DNA of 64,000 nucleotides from assembly GCF_019880545.1 (NCBI RefSeq), contig NZ_JAINVW010000002.1:214853-278852 (forward strand). Reading direction: 5' to 3'. This document shows positions 8,318-16,134 of this stretch, piece after piece (the first letter of the stretch is position 1; each line of letters begins with the position of its first letter). The notes beneath the pieces were generated by a model. The model saw only the letters and a program-made list of their open reading frames with translations, did not search any database and was not told the origin of the DNA. This stretch comes from Flagellimonas meishanensis. GTDB taxonomy: Bacteria > Bacteroidota > Bacteroidia > Flavobacteriales > Flavobacteriaceae. A program made the position numbers and the translations under genes.

Positions 8318-8325
8318 TACTTTTG
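8318..8325 (+). promoter_or_regulatory. -7 promoter box for rimO
   Basis: TACTTTTG matches TAnnTTTG and lies 18 bp before the chosen rimO ATG. This supports the ATG at 8344 over an in-frame TTG at 8323 that falls inside the box. Confidence 0.5.
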
Positions 8326-8343
8326 CATTCCATTTTCAAAACC

Positions 8344-9660
8344 ATGCGCACAAAATCGCTGAAGAAGAATAAAATCAATGTGGTAACCCTGGGTTGTAGC
8401 AAAAATGTCTACGATTCCGAAGTGCTGATGGGACAACTGCGTGCCAACAACAAGGAGGTGGCCCATGAAGAGGAAGGCAATGTGGTGGTCATAAACACTT
8501 GCGGGTTCATCGCCAATGCCAAGGAAGAAAGCGTGAACACCATTCTGGAGTATGTGCAAAAGAAAGAAATGGGCGCTGTGGACAAGGTTTTTGTGACCGG
8601 ATGTCTCAGCGAACGCTACAAACCCGACTTGGAAAAGGAAATACCCAATGTGGATGCCTATTTTGGCACCAGCGACCTGCCCAACCTGCTAAAGGCATTG
8701 GGTGCGGACTACAAGCACGAACTGATTGGGGAGCGACTTACCACCACACCGAAAAACTATGCGTATTTGAAGATTGCCGAAGGTTGCGACCGACCTTGCT
8801 CGTTTTGTGCCATTCCCTTGATGCGGGGCAAGCATAAAAGCAAGCCCATTGAAGAATTGGTTGCAGAGTCGGAAAAATTGGCCACGAAAGGCGTGAAGGA
8901 GTTGATATTGATTGCGCAAGACCTCACGTATTACGGATTGGATCTGTACAAAAAGCGGAATTTGGCCGAATTGCTCCAGGCGTTGGTAAAGGTTGAGGGC
9001 ATTGAGTGGATTCGTTTGCATTATGCCTTCCCGACCGGATTTCCCATGGATGTCTTGGAAGTGATGCGCAACGAGCCCAAAGTCTGCAATTACATCGACA
9101 TTCCCTTACAGCATATTTCCGATGCCATTCTAAAAAGTATGCGACGCGGCACCACCCAGGCCAAAACCACAAAATTGCTTCAGGATTTTAGGGCCGCTGT
9201 ACCCGAAATGGCCATCCGTACCACCTTGATCGTGGGCTATCCGGGAGAAACCGAAGCGGATTTTCAAACACTAAAGAACTGGGTAAGGGAGATGCGGTTT
9301 GAGCGTTTGGGCTGTTTTACCTATAGCCATGAGGAAAATACCCATGCCTATTCCTTGGAGGATGATGTTCCCGAAGAGATAAAACAGCAAAGGGCCAACG
9401 AGATCATGGAAATCCAATCACAGATTTCCTGGGAACTCAACCAAGAAAAAATTGGAAAAACGTTCCGTTGCATCATCGATAGGAAAGAGGGCAACTACTT
9501 TGTGGGCAGGACTGAATTTGATTCCCCCGACGTGGACAATGAGGTGTTGATTGATGCATCAAAATACTATGTCAAGGTAGGGGACTTTACCCAAATCGAG
9601 ATTACAGAGGCTTCCGATTTTGACCTGTATGGCATACCACTTGCCTCTCAAAAACAATGA
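8344..9660 (+). CDS. rimO: ribosomal protein S12 methylthiotransferase RimO
   Basis: 438 residues. A radical SAM methylthiotransferase that adds a methylthio group to the conserved aspartate of ribosomal protein S12. Domains in order: UPF0004 N-terminal domain with three cluster cysteines (TLGCSKN, NTCGF, TGCLSER), radical SAM core with CDRPCSFCAIP (CxxxCxxC), and a C-terminal TRAM domain with VGRTEFDSPDVDNEV. The LGCSKN start and the CDRPCSFCAIP sequence separate RimO from MiaB. In related genomes rimO lies near ftsY; here the two are separated by the accessory insert. Confidence 0.96.
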   Translation: MRTKSLKKNKINVVTLGCSKNVYDSEVLMGQLRANNKEVAHEEEGNVVVINTCGFIANAKEESVNTILEYVQKKEMGAVDKVFVTGCLSERYKPDLEKEIPNVDAYFGTSDLPNLLKALGADYKHELIGERLTTTPKNYAYLKIAEGCDRPCSFCAIPLMRGKHKSKPIEELVAESEKLATKGVKELILIAQDLTYYGLDLYKKRNLAELLQALVKVEGIEWIRLHYAFPTGFPMDVLEVMRNEPKVCNYIDIPLQHISDAILKSMRRGTTQAKTTKLLQDFRAAVPEMAIRTTLIVGYPGETEADFQTLKNWVREMRFERLGCFTYSHEENTHAYSLEDDVPEEIKQQRANEIMEIQSQISWELNQEKIGKTFRCIIDRKEGNYFVGRTEFDSPDVDNEVLIDASKYYVKVGDFTQIEITEASDFDLYGIPLASQKQ

Positions 9661-9711
9661 TTTGGGAAAATCATCCTGATATATATCATAGCACATTTCT
9701 TTGGTTGGATA

Positions 9712-9740
9712 TACATTTGATTTGTAAATTGTAAATCAAA
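9712..9740 (+). promoter_or_regulatory. -7 box and inverted repeat before the DoxX/oxidoreductase pair
   Basis: TACATTTG at 9712-9719 matches the -7 consensus. It overlaps one arm of a perfect 8-bp inverted repeat, TTTGATTT (9716-9723) and AAATCAAA (9733-9740), with a 9-bp spacer, a possible operator. No regulator is adjacent. Confidence 0.4.
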
Positions 9741-9755
9741 CCAATTAATTCAATC

Positions 9756-10247
9756 ATGACCGACACAATCGATAATAGGAAGGTAAGTATCAGCATTACC
9801 CTCCTTCGAATTCTTGTGGGGTGGCATTTTTTGTATGAGGGAATCATCAAAATGTACAATCCCGAATGGACCTCTTTTGGCTATCTGGCTTCTGCCCAGG
9901 GACCCTTAAAGCCCATATTTACGGCACTCACTGATGCTTCAATCATCGGTTGGGTAGACACTTTGAACATTACTGCCCTTATTGTGGTGGGCATTACGTT
10001 GATTTTGGGCTTTTTTGAAAGAAAAGGGGCATTGGTGGGCATAGGACTGCTCACATTATATTATCTGGCGCACCCTGCACTTCCATGGGTCACACAACTC
10101 AACACAGAGGGGAGCTACTGGATCGTGAACAAAAACCTGATAGAATTGGTTGTTTGCATTTTACTTTACAACTACCCCACAGGGCATTTTTTTGGGCTTT
10201 CCTATTTCAAACAAACAAAAACAACTGACCAAAATTTAGCAAGATGA
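9756..10247 (+). CDS. DoxX family membrane protein
   Basis: 163 residues with four predicted membrane segments. The N-terminus carries the DoxX signature ITLLRILVGWHFLYEGIIKMYNPEW. DoxX proteins include a subunit of thiosulfate:quinone oxidoreductase, but most members are uncharacterised. Its stop overlaps the next ATG by 4 bp (ATGA), so it is translationally coupled to the Tat-exported oxidoreductase. In Bacteroidota such pairs occur repeatedly, and the DoxX protein may be the membrane partner that receives electrons; that is inference. Confidence 0.9.
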   Translation: MTDTIDNRKVSISITLLRILVGWHFLYEGIIKMYNPEWTSFGYLASAQGPLKPIFTALTDASIIGWVDTLNITALIVVGITLILGFFERKGALVGIGLLTLYYLAHPALPWVTQLNTEGSYWIVNKNLIELVVCILLYNYPTGHFFGLSYFKQTKTTDQNLAR

Positions 10248-11866
10248 AATGGACTAGAAGGGATTTATTAAAAGGATTGGGCGGTCTTCCCATTTTGGGA
10301 GCCGTTTGGTGGGCCGGTGCGGGCAGCACTGTGCACAATCGCAGGGAACGAAATGAAATTTTGGAACAGTTGAACATAAGACCTTCCCTACCACCTACGG
10401 TACCAGAAATTGGGGGCGAAGCTGTACGCGTGGGGATTATCGGTTTTGGAATTCGGGGAGAACAACTTTGTAGGGCGTTGGGTTATGCCACGGAAGAATG
10501 GAAGGAAGAAACACGGCTTGAAAAAGAAGAGGACCCCAACAACACGGCTATGGAGGATTTTATGAAGCAGGATAAGCTCAATGTAAAAATTGTGGGCGTT
10601 TGCGATGTTTTCGACGTCAGGGCCGAAAGGGCCATCAATTCCTTTTCAACACCGGAAAACAAAGTCAAGAGATATACCACATATAAGGAAATGATCCATA
10701 GCGGTGATGTGGATGCCGTGGTCATTGCCACTCCGGACCACTGGCACGCTCCCATGTCCATTGAGGCTTTGAACAACAACGTTCATGTGTACGTGGAAAA
10801 ACCAATGACCCATACCGTGGAGGAAACCTATGCCCTTCGTGAAGCGGCCAATCAATCCAAAGCTGTTTTTCAGGTAGGGCACCAGCATAGGCAAACGTTA
10901 AGTTTTAGCACTGCCCGTGACATTGTTGAAAAAGGGACTTTGGGCCATGTTTCATTAATACAGACGAATACCAACCGGAATGATGACAACGGAGCCTGGA
11001 ACTACGACATCCACGAAAAAGCGAGCCCCCAGACGATTGATTGGGACCAATTTTTGGGCAATGCCCCAAAAGTACCGTTCAATAAGAACCATTTTTTCAG
11101 ATGGCGCAAATGGTGGGCCTACGGCTCTGGACTTTCCGGTGACCTATTGACCCATGACTATGACCGCCTGAACTGTGTTTTGAATATGGGCATACCGGCT
11201 TCGGTGAGTGCCTCAGGGGGCATCTATACGCATAACGATGGTCGTAATGTGCCCGACGTGATTCAGGTGAACATGGAATTTCCCAATTATTCCACAGGAA
11301 GCAGCCAAGTAAAGGGTAAGGAGAAGGGCATGACCTTCTGCTACAGTGCCACCTTGGGCAATGGATTCAATCGACCAACCATATTGATGGGCCATGACGC
11401 CACCATGGAGCTGGGCAATAATTTGACCATTTGGCCCGATTCGGCATCCACCCGCTATGCGGAAATGTTGGAAAATGAAAAAATGAAGCCACATATACCC
11501 ATTTATCAATACAACCCTGCGGCCAATGTACCGGATGCGATTTCTTCTGCAACATCACAATATTTTGCCGACAAAGGACTCATGTGGACTTACATTGATG
11601 GGGTCCGTGTGGATTCAACCTTTCTGCACATGCGTGAGTGGTTGAGTATTATCAAAAATGGAGGTCAGGTAAGCTGTGGAATCAAAGAAGGATTTGAAGA
11701 GGCCATTTCGGCACACATGGCAGGGCTTTCCTGGAAATTGGGCAGAAAAATTGAGTGGGATGCGGAAGCGGAAAAATTGGTCCCCATGGAGGGCATCGAT
11801 TTTGACCAAGTTTTATTGGCCAATGAAAATTGGGAGATGCAAAATGAGATAATATCCACTGGATAG
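10244..11866 (+). CDS. Tat-exported Gfo/Idh/MocA family oxidoreductase
   Basis: 540 residues. The N-terminus MKWTRRDLLKGLGG is a twin-arginine signal (RRDLLK) followed by a hydrophobic stretch, so a folded, cofactor-loaded enzyme is probably exported to the periplasm. The Rossmann NAD(P) site is VGIIGFGIRGEQ (about 66-77) and the active-site lysine lies in VEKPMTH, as in glucose-fructose oxidoreductase relatives; the C-terminal half is the GFO/IDH/MocA alpha/beta substrate domain. The substrate (a sugar or inositol derivative in characterised relatives) is unknown. It is coupled to the preceding DoxX gene. Confidence 0.9.
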   Translation: MKWTRRDLLKGLGGLPILGAVWWAGAGSTVHNRRERNEILEQLNIRPSLPPTVPEIGGEAVRVGIIGFGIRGEQLCRALGYATEEWKEETRLEKEEDPNNTAMEDFMKQDKLNVKIVGVCDVFDVRAERAINSFSTPENKVKRYTTYKEMIHSGDVDAVVIATPDHWHAPMSIEALNNNVHVYVEKPMTHTVEETYALREAANQSKAVFQVGHQHRQTLSFSTARDIVEKGTLGHVSLIQTNTNRNDDNGAWNYDIHEKASPQTIDWDQFLGNAPKVPFNKNHFFRWRKWWAYGSGLSGDLLTHDYDRLNCVLNMGIPASVSASGGIYTHNDGRNVPDVIQVNMEFPNYSTGSSQVKGKEKGMTFCYSATLGNGFNRPTILMGHDATMELGNNLTIWPDSASTRYAEMLENEKMKPHIPIYQYNPAANVPDAISSATSQYFADKGLMWTYIDGVRVDSTFLHMREWLSIIKNGGQVSCGIKEGFEEAISAHMAGLSWKLGRKIEWDAEAEKLVPMEGIDFDQVLLANENWEMQNEIISTG

Positions 11867-11873
11867 GGAATCG

Positions 11874-12752
11874 CTATTTGAATACGGTCCGTGATTCTAT
11901 AAAAAAAGAATTGGTTTTTGGTTTGCCCCGGGCAATCACCAATCTTTTTTCCTTTGGGATGTAATCCATATCACCAAAATAGTAGCTATCCGAAGCCAAT
12001 TTGGTCGCTTTAAGGGCACTGTTTATATGCCAAAGGGTGCTGTTTTCCACAGTGGTCGCATAGTAGCCTCCTATACCGTCAGCAACAAGTCCATCAAAAT
12101 CAAACACCTTGGGAGATGTGGACAACGGATCAATATTTTTGGATTGGATGTTGATTTTTATCAGATTTGTTCCTCCCACGACAAGACTTTCCCCATCGAA
12201 CATGATGCCATTGGCCCATTCTAGGTTTTTGTCGTCTTTTAGAAAAGCTATGAGCTTGCCATCGACCAATTCAAAAATGGAATGGACAAACGATGCAGTA
12301 ACGAATACCCTGCCAGTTGCGCTAATGGCAACATCATTTAGTCCAGAGTTTTTTATGGGTTCGGGAACACTGTCCAATAGTTTGCCGCTATTCACATCAA
12401 TGATTACAATACGGTCCACATCGGCTACGTACAACTTTGTATCATACAAGGCCATTCCCGTTGGTCTGTTCAGATTTTTTATCCATTTAGATTCCAAAAG
12501 ATTGCCCGTAGGGGACATTTTGGCAATGAAACCTTCAGTCCCCACCTTATATTCCTTACCGCATGAGGCATAGAACAAATTGTTCGTGGAATCGTACAGC
12601 ACACTTTCCACATGCTGTAAGTGATTGCCCAAAGCCCATTGATGAACCTCGGGAATTGTTTCGCTTATTACTTTGGAAGGACTGTGCTTGGGTTCCGTTT
12701 TGCAGGAAAGGGCAAAAAAAATACTAAAGGATACCGAAAGGAAGGTCCTCAT
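11874..12752 (-). CDS. lipoprotein with SMP-30/NHL-like beta-propeller
   Basis: 292 residues. The signal ends in a lipobox, FALSC, with acylated Cys at about residue 17. The rest shows repeated blade-like pieces (FYASCGKEYKVGTEGFIAKMSPTGN, LYVADVDRIVIIDVNSGKLL, GRVFVTASFVHSIFELVDGKL), typical of a six-bladed SMP-30/gluconolactonase or NHL propeller. No metal-binding residues could be assigned, so an enzymatic role is uncertain. It is convergent with the oxidoreductase (7 bp apart) and heads away from the SRPBCC gene 22 bp upstream, probably the last gene of the minus-strand group 11874-15139. Confidence 0.8.
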   Translation of the reverse strand: MRTFLSVSFSIFFALSCKTEPKHSPSKVISETIPEVHQWALGNHLQHVESVLYDSTNNLFYASCGKEYKVGTEGFIAKMSPTGNLLESKWIKNLNRPTGMALYDTKLYVADVDRIVIIDVNSGKLLDSVPEPIKNSGLNDVAISATGRVFVTASFVHSIFELVDGKLIAFLKDDKNLEWANGIMFDGESLVVGGTNLIKINIQSKNIDPLSTSPKVFDFDGLVADGIGGYYATTVENSTLWHINSALKATKLASDSYYFGDMDYIPKEKRLVIARGKPKTNSFFIESRTVFK

Positions 12753-12774
12753 GACTTAAGGAAATAAGTTTTGA

Positions 12775-13287
12775 TCAGACATTTACAAACTCAAAACCGG
12801 ATAAAGGGATGTCCCTAAGGTCAAACTCCGTCTCATTCAATAGAATTCCATGTTCCAAATAGGCCTTCAAGTTGGCCAGCCAAAATGTCCAGCCGTTGCT
12901 GCAACCATAATGCACATTTAACTTGCTTTCATCGTCGGTGGCAATATTGTATTGGTGCAGAGTTACAAGAACGGCACTTTTATGATCTTCAAGAGTGACG
13001 GATACCTCACTACCCTCAAAAGTGATCACCAGATGATCTGTTCCGTTCGCTTCGATCACCTCCCCTGTGGCTTGTCCATCCCAGTTATGCCATTTCCAAA
13101 CGTAGGAGTCCCCAGGTTGTATTTTTTCATCGGGTTTTCTTTCGCCACCTGAAGTTGAGGTGTATTTGGCCCCGCTCAAAAACCAAGAGCAAATACCTTC
13201 TGAGGTGCCCCAACACCAGTAAAGTTTATCCATAGAGGCCTTAATGAATATTTTTTTGGTGAAACTGTCAAAGGAGAGTTTTTTCAT
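12775..13287 (-). CDS. SRPBCC/AHSA1-like domain protein
   Basis: 170 residues, cytosolic. The pattern KKIFIKASMDKLYWCWGTSEGICSWFL and the C-terminal GWTFWLANLKAYLEHG are characteristic of AHSA1/START-like SRPBCC proteins, which form a hydrophobic ligand cavity. The ligand is unknown. Its start overlaps the stop of the upstream class A beta-lactamase-like gene by 4 bp, so the two are coupled. Confidence 0.85.
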   Translation of the reverse strand: MKKLSFDSFTKKIFIKASMDKLYWCWGTSEGICSWFLSGAKYTSTSGGERKPDEKIQPGDSYVWKWHNWDGQATGEVIEANGTDHLVITFEGSEVSVTLEDHKSAVLVTLHQYNIATDDESKLNVHYGCSNGWTFWLANLKAYLEHGILLNETEFDLRDIPLSGFEFVNV

Positions 13288-14423
13288 TGCTTCCGTTTTA
13301 GTTCATATTCGTAAAGTTCCCTTCCCAGCTGAGCCAAAAAGGGGATGCCCACTTCATCATATTCGTAGGCATCATCGTTAAAAACCCCATCACTATTGAC
13401 CAAAATAGTGGCGGTAATCATGAAATCCACATCGTTCTTTGTGTCCTTGATATAGGCGCAGTCCGTTAAGGTTCCGTAGGCATAGCCTACCTTATTATAG
13501 ATTTTAATATGGTCCGGCATGGGGTCTGTGCTATCCCCAAACAGGAAAAACTTTACATAGCTATCATAAAACTCCTCCGTATCATAGCCTAAGTCTTTTG
13601 GAAGGGTGTACATAGTTTTCAATAGAAAATCACGTTGCACATCATTTATGGCAAATCGTTGGTCTTCCGGAAAGGCTTCGGGAAAAATAATACGCTTGAG
13701 CAAAGCATGCTGAGCCGTAATCGGGTAGTAATTTTTTAGGGAGAAATCGAAAGGTTCCTCATGTAGGGAATCATCGGCATAAAAGCCCCTTCCTTTTTTC
13801 ACTTTTTTGATTTTCAGCGGAGTGAATGGCGTATTGATAATGGGACTGCTCATGGCCGTAGTGGAATCGTTCAGATAAACCACAAGCGGCTTGGTGGTCA
13901 CATTGTCCGCGTCGGGAACGGACAATCTGTGCACGATGCGAACCGGTTCAACACCCCTGCTATGGATCCTTTTGTTCAGATCATCCTGGCCCAAAAACTC
14001 CACTAATCTATTGTTTGCGGCATTGTCAGAAACTGCAAAAATCTCAGAAATGGCCTTGGCAAAGGTGGTTTCCACGGTATCACCTTCAATATAAAAGCGG
14101 GTATTAATGTCCAGGGAATCAATTTCATTGAGTTTTTCAAGCGTGGCTACGGCAATTGGAAATTTGACAGTGCTCGCCGGATAAAAATAATGGGAGGGAT
14201 CTACTTGAAAATCAAAATCGGTAAAAAGAATACTGTCATTCCTGCGATCTATTTGGGTATAGCGTATTTGGACCTCATGTGCCTTTAAATTATCCATGAC
14301 CCTTTGTATCAAGGGATTGTCAGCACTAAGTGCGGTTTGCAGGGGATTTGGATCAGAATCCTGTGCGCAGGATACTGTTAAAAGCATCATGACAGGCAGG
14401 ATAAACTTGATTTTCATGTCCAT
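13284..14423 (-). CDS. class A beta-lactamase-like serine hydrolase, lipoprotein
   Basis: 379 residues from ATG 14423 (ATG 14417 is also possible). The signal peptide ends in lipobox LTVSC (Cys19), so it is an anchored periplasmic lipoprotein. Catalytic elements of the class A fold are visible: SxxK as STVK (Ser84, Lys87), SDN at 132-134, and a KxG-like KVGYAYG near the C-terminus. True class A lactamases are about 290 residues; this longer form belongs to the broader family of unknown substrate, so resistance should not be assumed. The gene starts one short linker after the 84-residue hypothetical. Confidence 0.85.
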   Translation of the reverse strand: MDMKIKFILPVMMLLTVSCAQDSDPNPLQTALSADNPLIQRVMDNLKAHEVQIRYTQIDRRNDSILFTDFDFQVDPSHYFYPASTVKFPIAVATLEKLNEIDSLDINTRFYIEGDTVETTFAKAISEIFAVSDNAANNRLVEFLGQDDLNKRIHSRGVEPVRIVHRLSVPDADNVTTKPLVVYLNDSTTAMSSPIINTPFTPLKIKKVKKGRGFYADDSLHEEPFDFSLKNYYPITAQHALLKRIIFPEAFPEDQRFAINDVQRDFLLKTMYTLPKDLGYDTEEFYDSYVKFFLFGDSTDPMPDHIKIYNKVGYAYGTLTDCAYIKDTKNDVDFMITATILVNSDGVFNDDAYEYDEVGIPFLAQLGRELYEYELKRKQ

Positions 14424-14427
14424 TGTG

Positions 14428-14682
14428 TTAGGTTCCTGAAAGGAATTCGCCTCTATGGGGTTTCAAAATATCCCGGACTTCCTTCATTTCAAATTCGGCC
14501 ACGACCAAAAAGGCTATGCTATGCATTTCGGTAATGTGCTGTACGCCAGTATCATCAAACTTTAGTTCTTCTATCTGCGCAAATTCTTCCAAATGCTTTT
14601 GGTAGTGTATGGCCATTTGGGATGCTGCGGCGCCCCGAAAATCCCATATCATTTTTACCTTTCGTTCCAAGATTTTTTCCAT
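14428..14682 (-). CDS. small conserved-looking protein of unknown function
   Basis: 84 residues, not recognised. It is soluble with no signal peptide: MEKILERKVKMIWDFRGAAA... ILKPHRGEFLSGT. A mixed alpha/beta content and a hydrophobic SIAFLVVAEFEM strand suggest a small folded domain. It is tightly packed between the SRPBCC gene (4 bp) and the lactamase-like gene (4 bp) on the same strand, and shares with both junctions an ACCTAACACAATGG context, so it is very likely translated as part of this operon. Confidence 0.75.
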   Translation of the reverse strand: MEKILERKVKMIWDFRGAAASQMAIHYQKHLEEFAQIEELKFDDTGVQHITEMHSIAFLVVAEFEMKEVRDILKPHRGEFLSGT

Positions 14683-14686
14683 TGTG

Positions 14687-15139
14687 TTAGGTGTCTAAAA
14701 CGGAAGTTCCATTTTCCGCAAATGCCTTGAAATCTTCCAAGTATTTCATGGTCTGTTTTTTAAAGGCTCCTGGCATCAAAACTCCTATAAGTTTCATCAT
14801 AAAACCTGAAAACTGAAAAATATTGTCGGATTTCCACAAGGTTTTGCCATCCACTTCCTCAAAATAGTTTTTCTGGATGTTTTGGACACCCTTTGTGTCG
14901 TAGGAGGAGAACAGTTCATCGGGAAGGTTACGTTTAATGATGGTTTCCACCATATCTATGTTACGGTTGCCCATGGTGTAGCTGAGACTCATTTGCGCCC
15001 CCTCCTGCCCAGGATTTCCAGAAATATGTTCATATTTAAGCAATCCCCGTTGCCAATGTTTCATGTTGTCCGGGTTGTCCAATTTTTTGATGAACTCATC
15101 TCGGGGAAGATCAACAAGTATTTCGGCGGTGTATTGCAT
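14687..15139 (-). CDS. SRPBCC (polyketide cyclase/START-like) family protein
   Basis: 150 residues, no signal peptide. It begins MQYTAEILVDLPRDEFIKKLDNPDNMKHWQRGL, the usual SRPBCC first strand and helices, and ends with a helix IGVLMPGAFKKQTMKYLEDFKAFAE that closes the ligand cavity. It is the first gene of a minus-strand operon followed by the 84-residue protein, the lactamase-like lipoprotein, the second SRPBCC protein and probably the propeller lipoprotein. Ligand unknown. Confidence 0.85.
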   Translation of the reverse strand: MQYTAEILVDLPRDEFIKKLDNPDNMKHWQRGLLKYEHISGNPGQEGAQMSLSYTMGNRNIDMVETIIKRNLPDELFSSYDTKGVQNIQKNYFEEVDGKTLWKSDNIFQFSGFMMKLIGVLMPGAFKKQTMKYLEDFKAFAENGTSVLDT

Positions 15140-15218
15140 TTGGTCGGGTTTTCCACTAATGTAGCAAATTATCTTTTTGTCCGGCTACTAAAAATCTGTT
15201 AATGAGGGGGCCGCCTTG

Positions 15219-15248
15219 TTGTATGGCTTTAAGTAATTGTTATTTTTG
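15219..15248 (+). promoter_or_regulatory. promoter very close to the start of the PPIase-like lipoprotein
   Basis: TATTTTTG (15241-15248) matches TAnnTTTG exactly, with TTG at 15219-15221 19 bp upstream. The ATG at 15253 is only 5 bp past the box, so transcription may begin at or beside the start codon. Confidence 0.5.
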
Positions 15249-15252
15249 CGAA

Positions 15253-16134
15253 ATGTTTTCGCTCCAAAAAAATAACCTATACCTGCTTTGTGCCATTGTG
15301 ATTTCCACGTTTGTCTCGTGTAATTCCCTTTTTAGGGAAACCCCGGAAAAAGAACCTTTGGCCCGTGTTGGGGATGCTTACCTGTACAAAGAGGATGTGG
15401 TTTCACTGATAGGCGAGGATATGTTGCCCCAGGACAGCAGCCTTTTTGTGACCAATTACATTAACAAATGGGCTTCAAAGCAACTGCTGCTGTCCAAATC
15501 AAAAATTAATCTCCCAGAGGAAAAGTTGGCCGAGTTCGATCGCCTGGTGTCAGACTACCGAATGGATCTGTATACCAGGGCCTATATTGAAGCTTTGGTG
15601 CTTCAATCCAAGGATACGGCCGTTACCCAAGAGGAGCTTAGGGGGTATTACGAAAAGGAAAAGGAGAACTTCAAGCTCAGTGAAAAATTGGTGCAGTTGA
15701 GGTTCGTGGGGTTGCCTTCACAGTTTTTGGATAAAGACGCTGTGGTGGCCAAGTTGAAAAATTGGAAAGAAGAAGACAAAGAATATTTGGATTCCATTGC
15801 CGTCCAGTTCAAAAAGATACACTTTAACGATTCCATTTGGGTGGGCTCTTCCCGAGTAGTGCAGGAAATACCCCCACTGACCCCGATGAATGAGCAGCAG
15901 TACTTAAAAAAATCACAATTTTTTGAATTGCAGGATTCCTTAGAGGTATATTTGGGCAAGGTCACAGATGTGCTGGAAATCAACGATACTGCACCGTTTG
16001 AATATGTAATTCCCGATATAAAGCAGCTCATCCTGAACAAAAGAAGATTGGACTACGCACGAAGATTGGAAACAGATATTATTGATGAAGCCATTAAAAA
16101 GAATGAATTTGAGGTTTATGGAAAAAATGAATAG
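15253..16134 (+). CDS. periplasmic lipoprotein, SurA/PpiC-like helical protein without clear parvulin domain
   Basis: 293 residues from ATG 15253 (an upstream in-frame ATG at 15202 would put 17 unrelated residues before the signal peptide). Lipobox FVSCN marks a lipoprotein. The region ARVGDAYLYKEDVVSLIGEDM to about residue 140 resembles the N-terminal chaperone domain of SurA-type peptidyl-prolyl isomerases, but the parvulin catalytic domain is not recognisable in the rest. It precedes a true SurA-like gene with a 17-bp overlap, an arrangement frequent in flavobacteria, and probably assists folding of outer membrane proteins. Confidence 0.82.
   Translation: MFSLQKNNLYLLCAIVISTFVSCNSLFRETPEKEPLARVGDAYLYKEDVVSLIGEDMLPQDSSLFVTNYINKWASKQLLLSKSKINLPEEKLAEFDRLVSDYRMDLYTRAYIEALVLQSKDTAVTQEELRGYYEKEKENFKLSEKLVQLRFVGLPSQFLDKDAVVAKLKNWKEEDKEYLDSIAVQFKKIHFNDSIWVGSSRVVQEIPPLTPMNEQQYLKKSQFFELQDSLEVYLGKVTDVLEINDTAPFEYVIPDIKQLILNKRRLDYARRLETDIIDEAIKKNEFEVYGKNE

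Noticed and set aside
12109..12573. 154-residue plus-strand frame opposite the propeller lipoprotein
   Set aside because: Antisense to a gene with signal peptide, lipobox and blade repeats; no domain of its own.
13284..14423. Antibiotic resistance beta-lactamase
   Set aside because: STVK and SDN are present but the protein is much longer than true class A enzymes and is a lipoprotein in a non-resistance operon, so a resistance claim is not supported.
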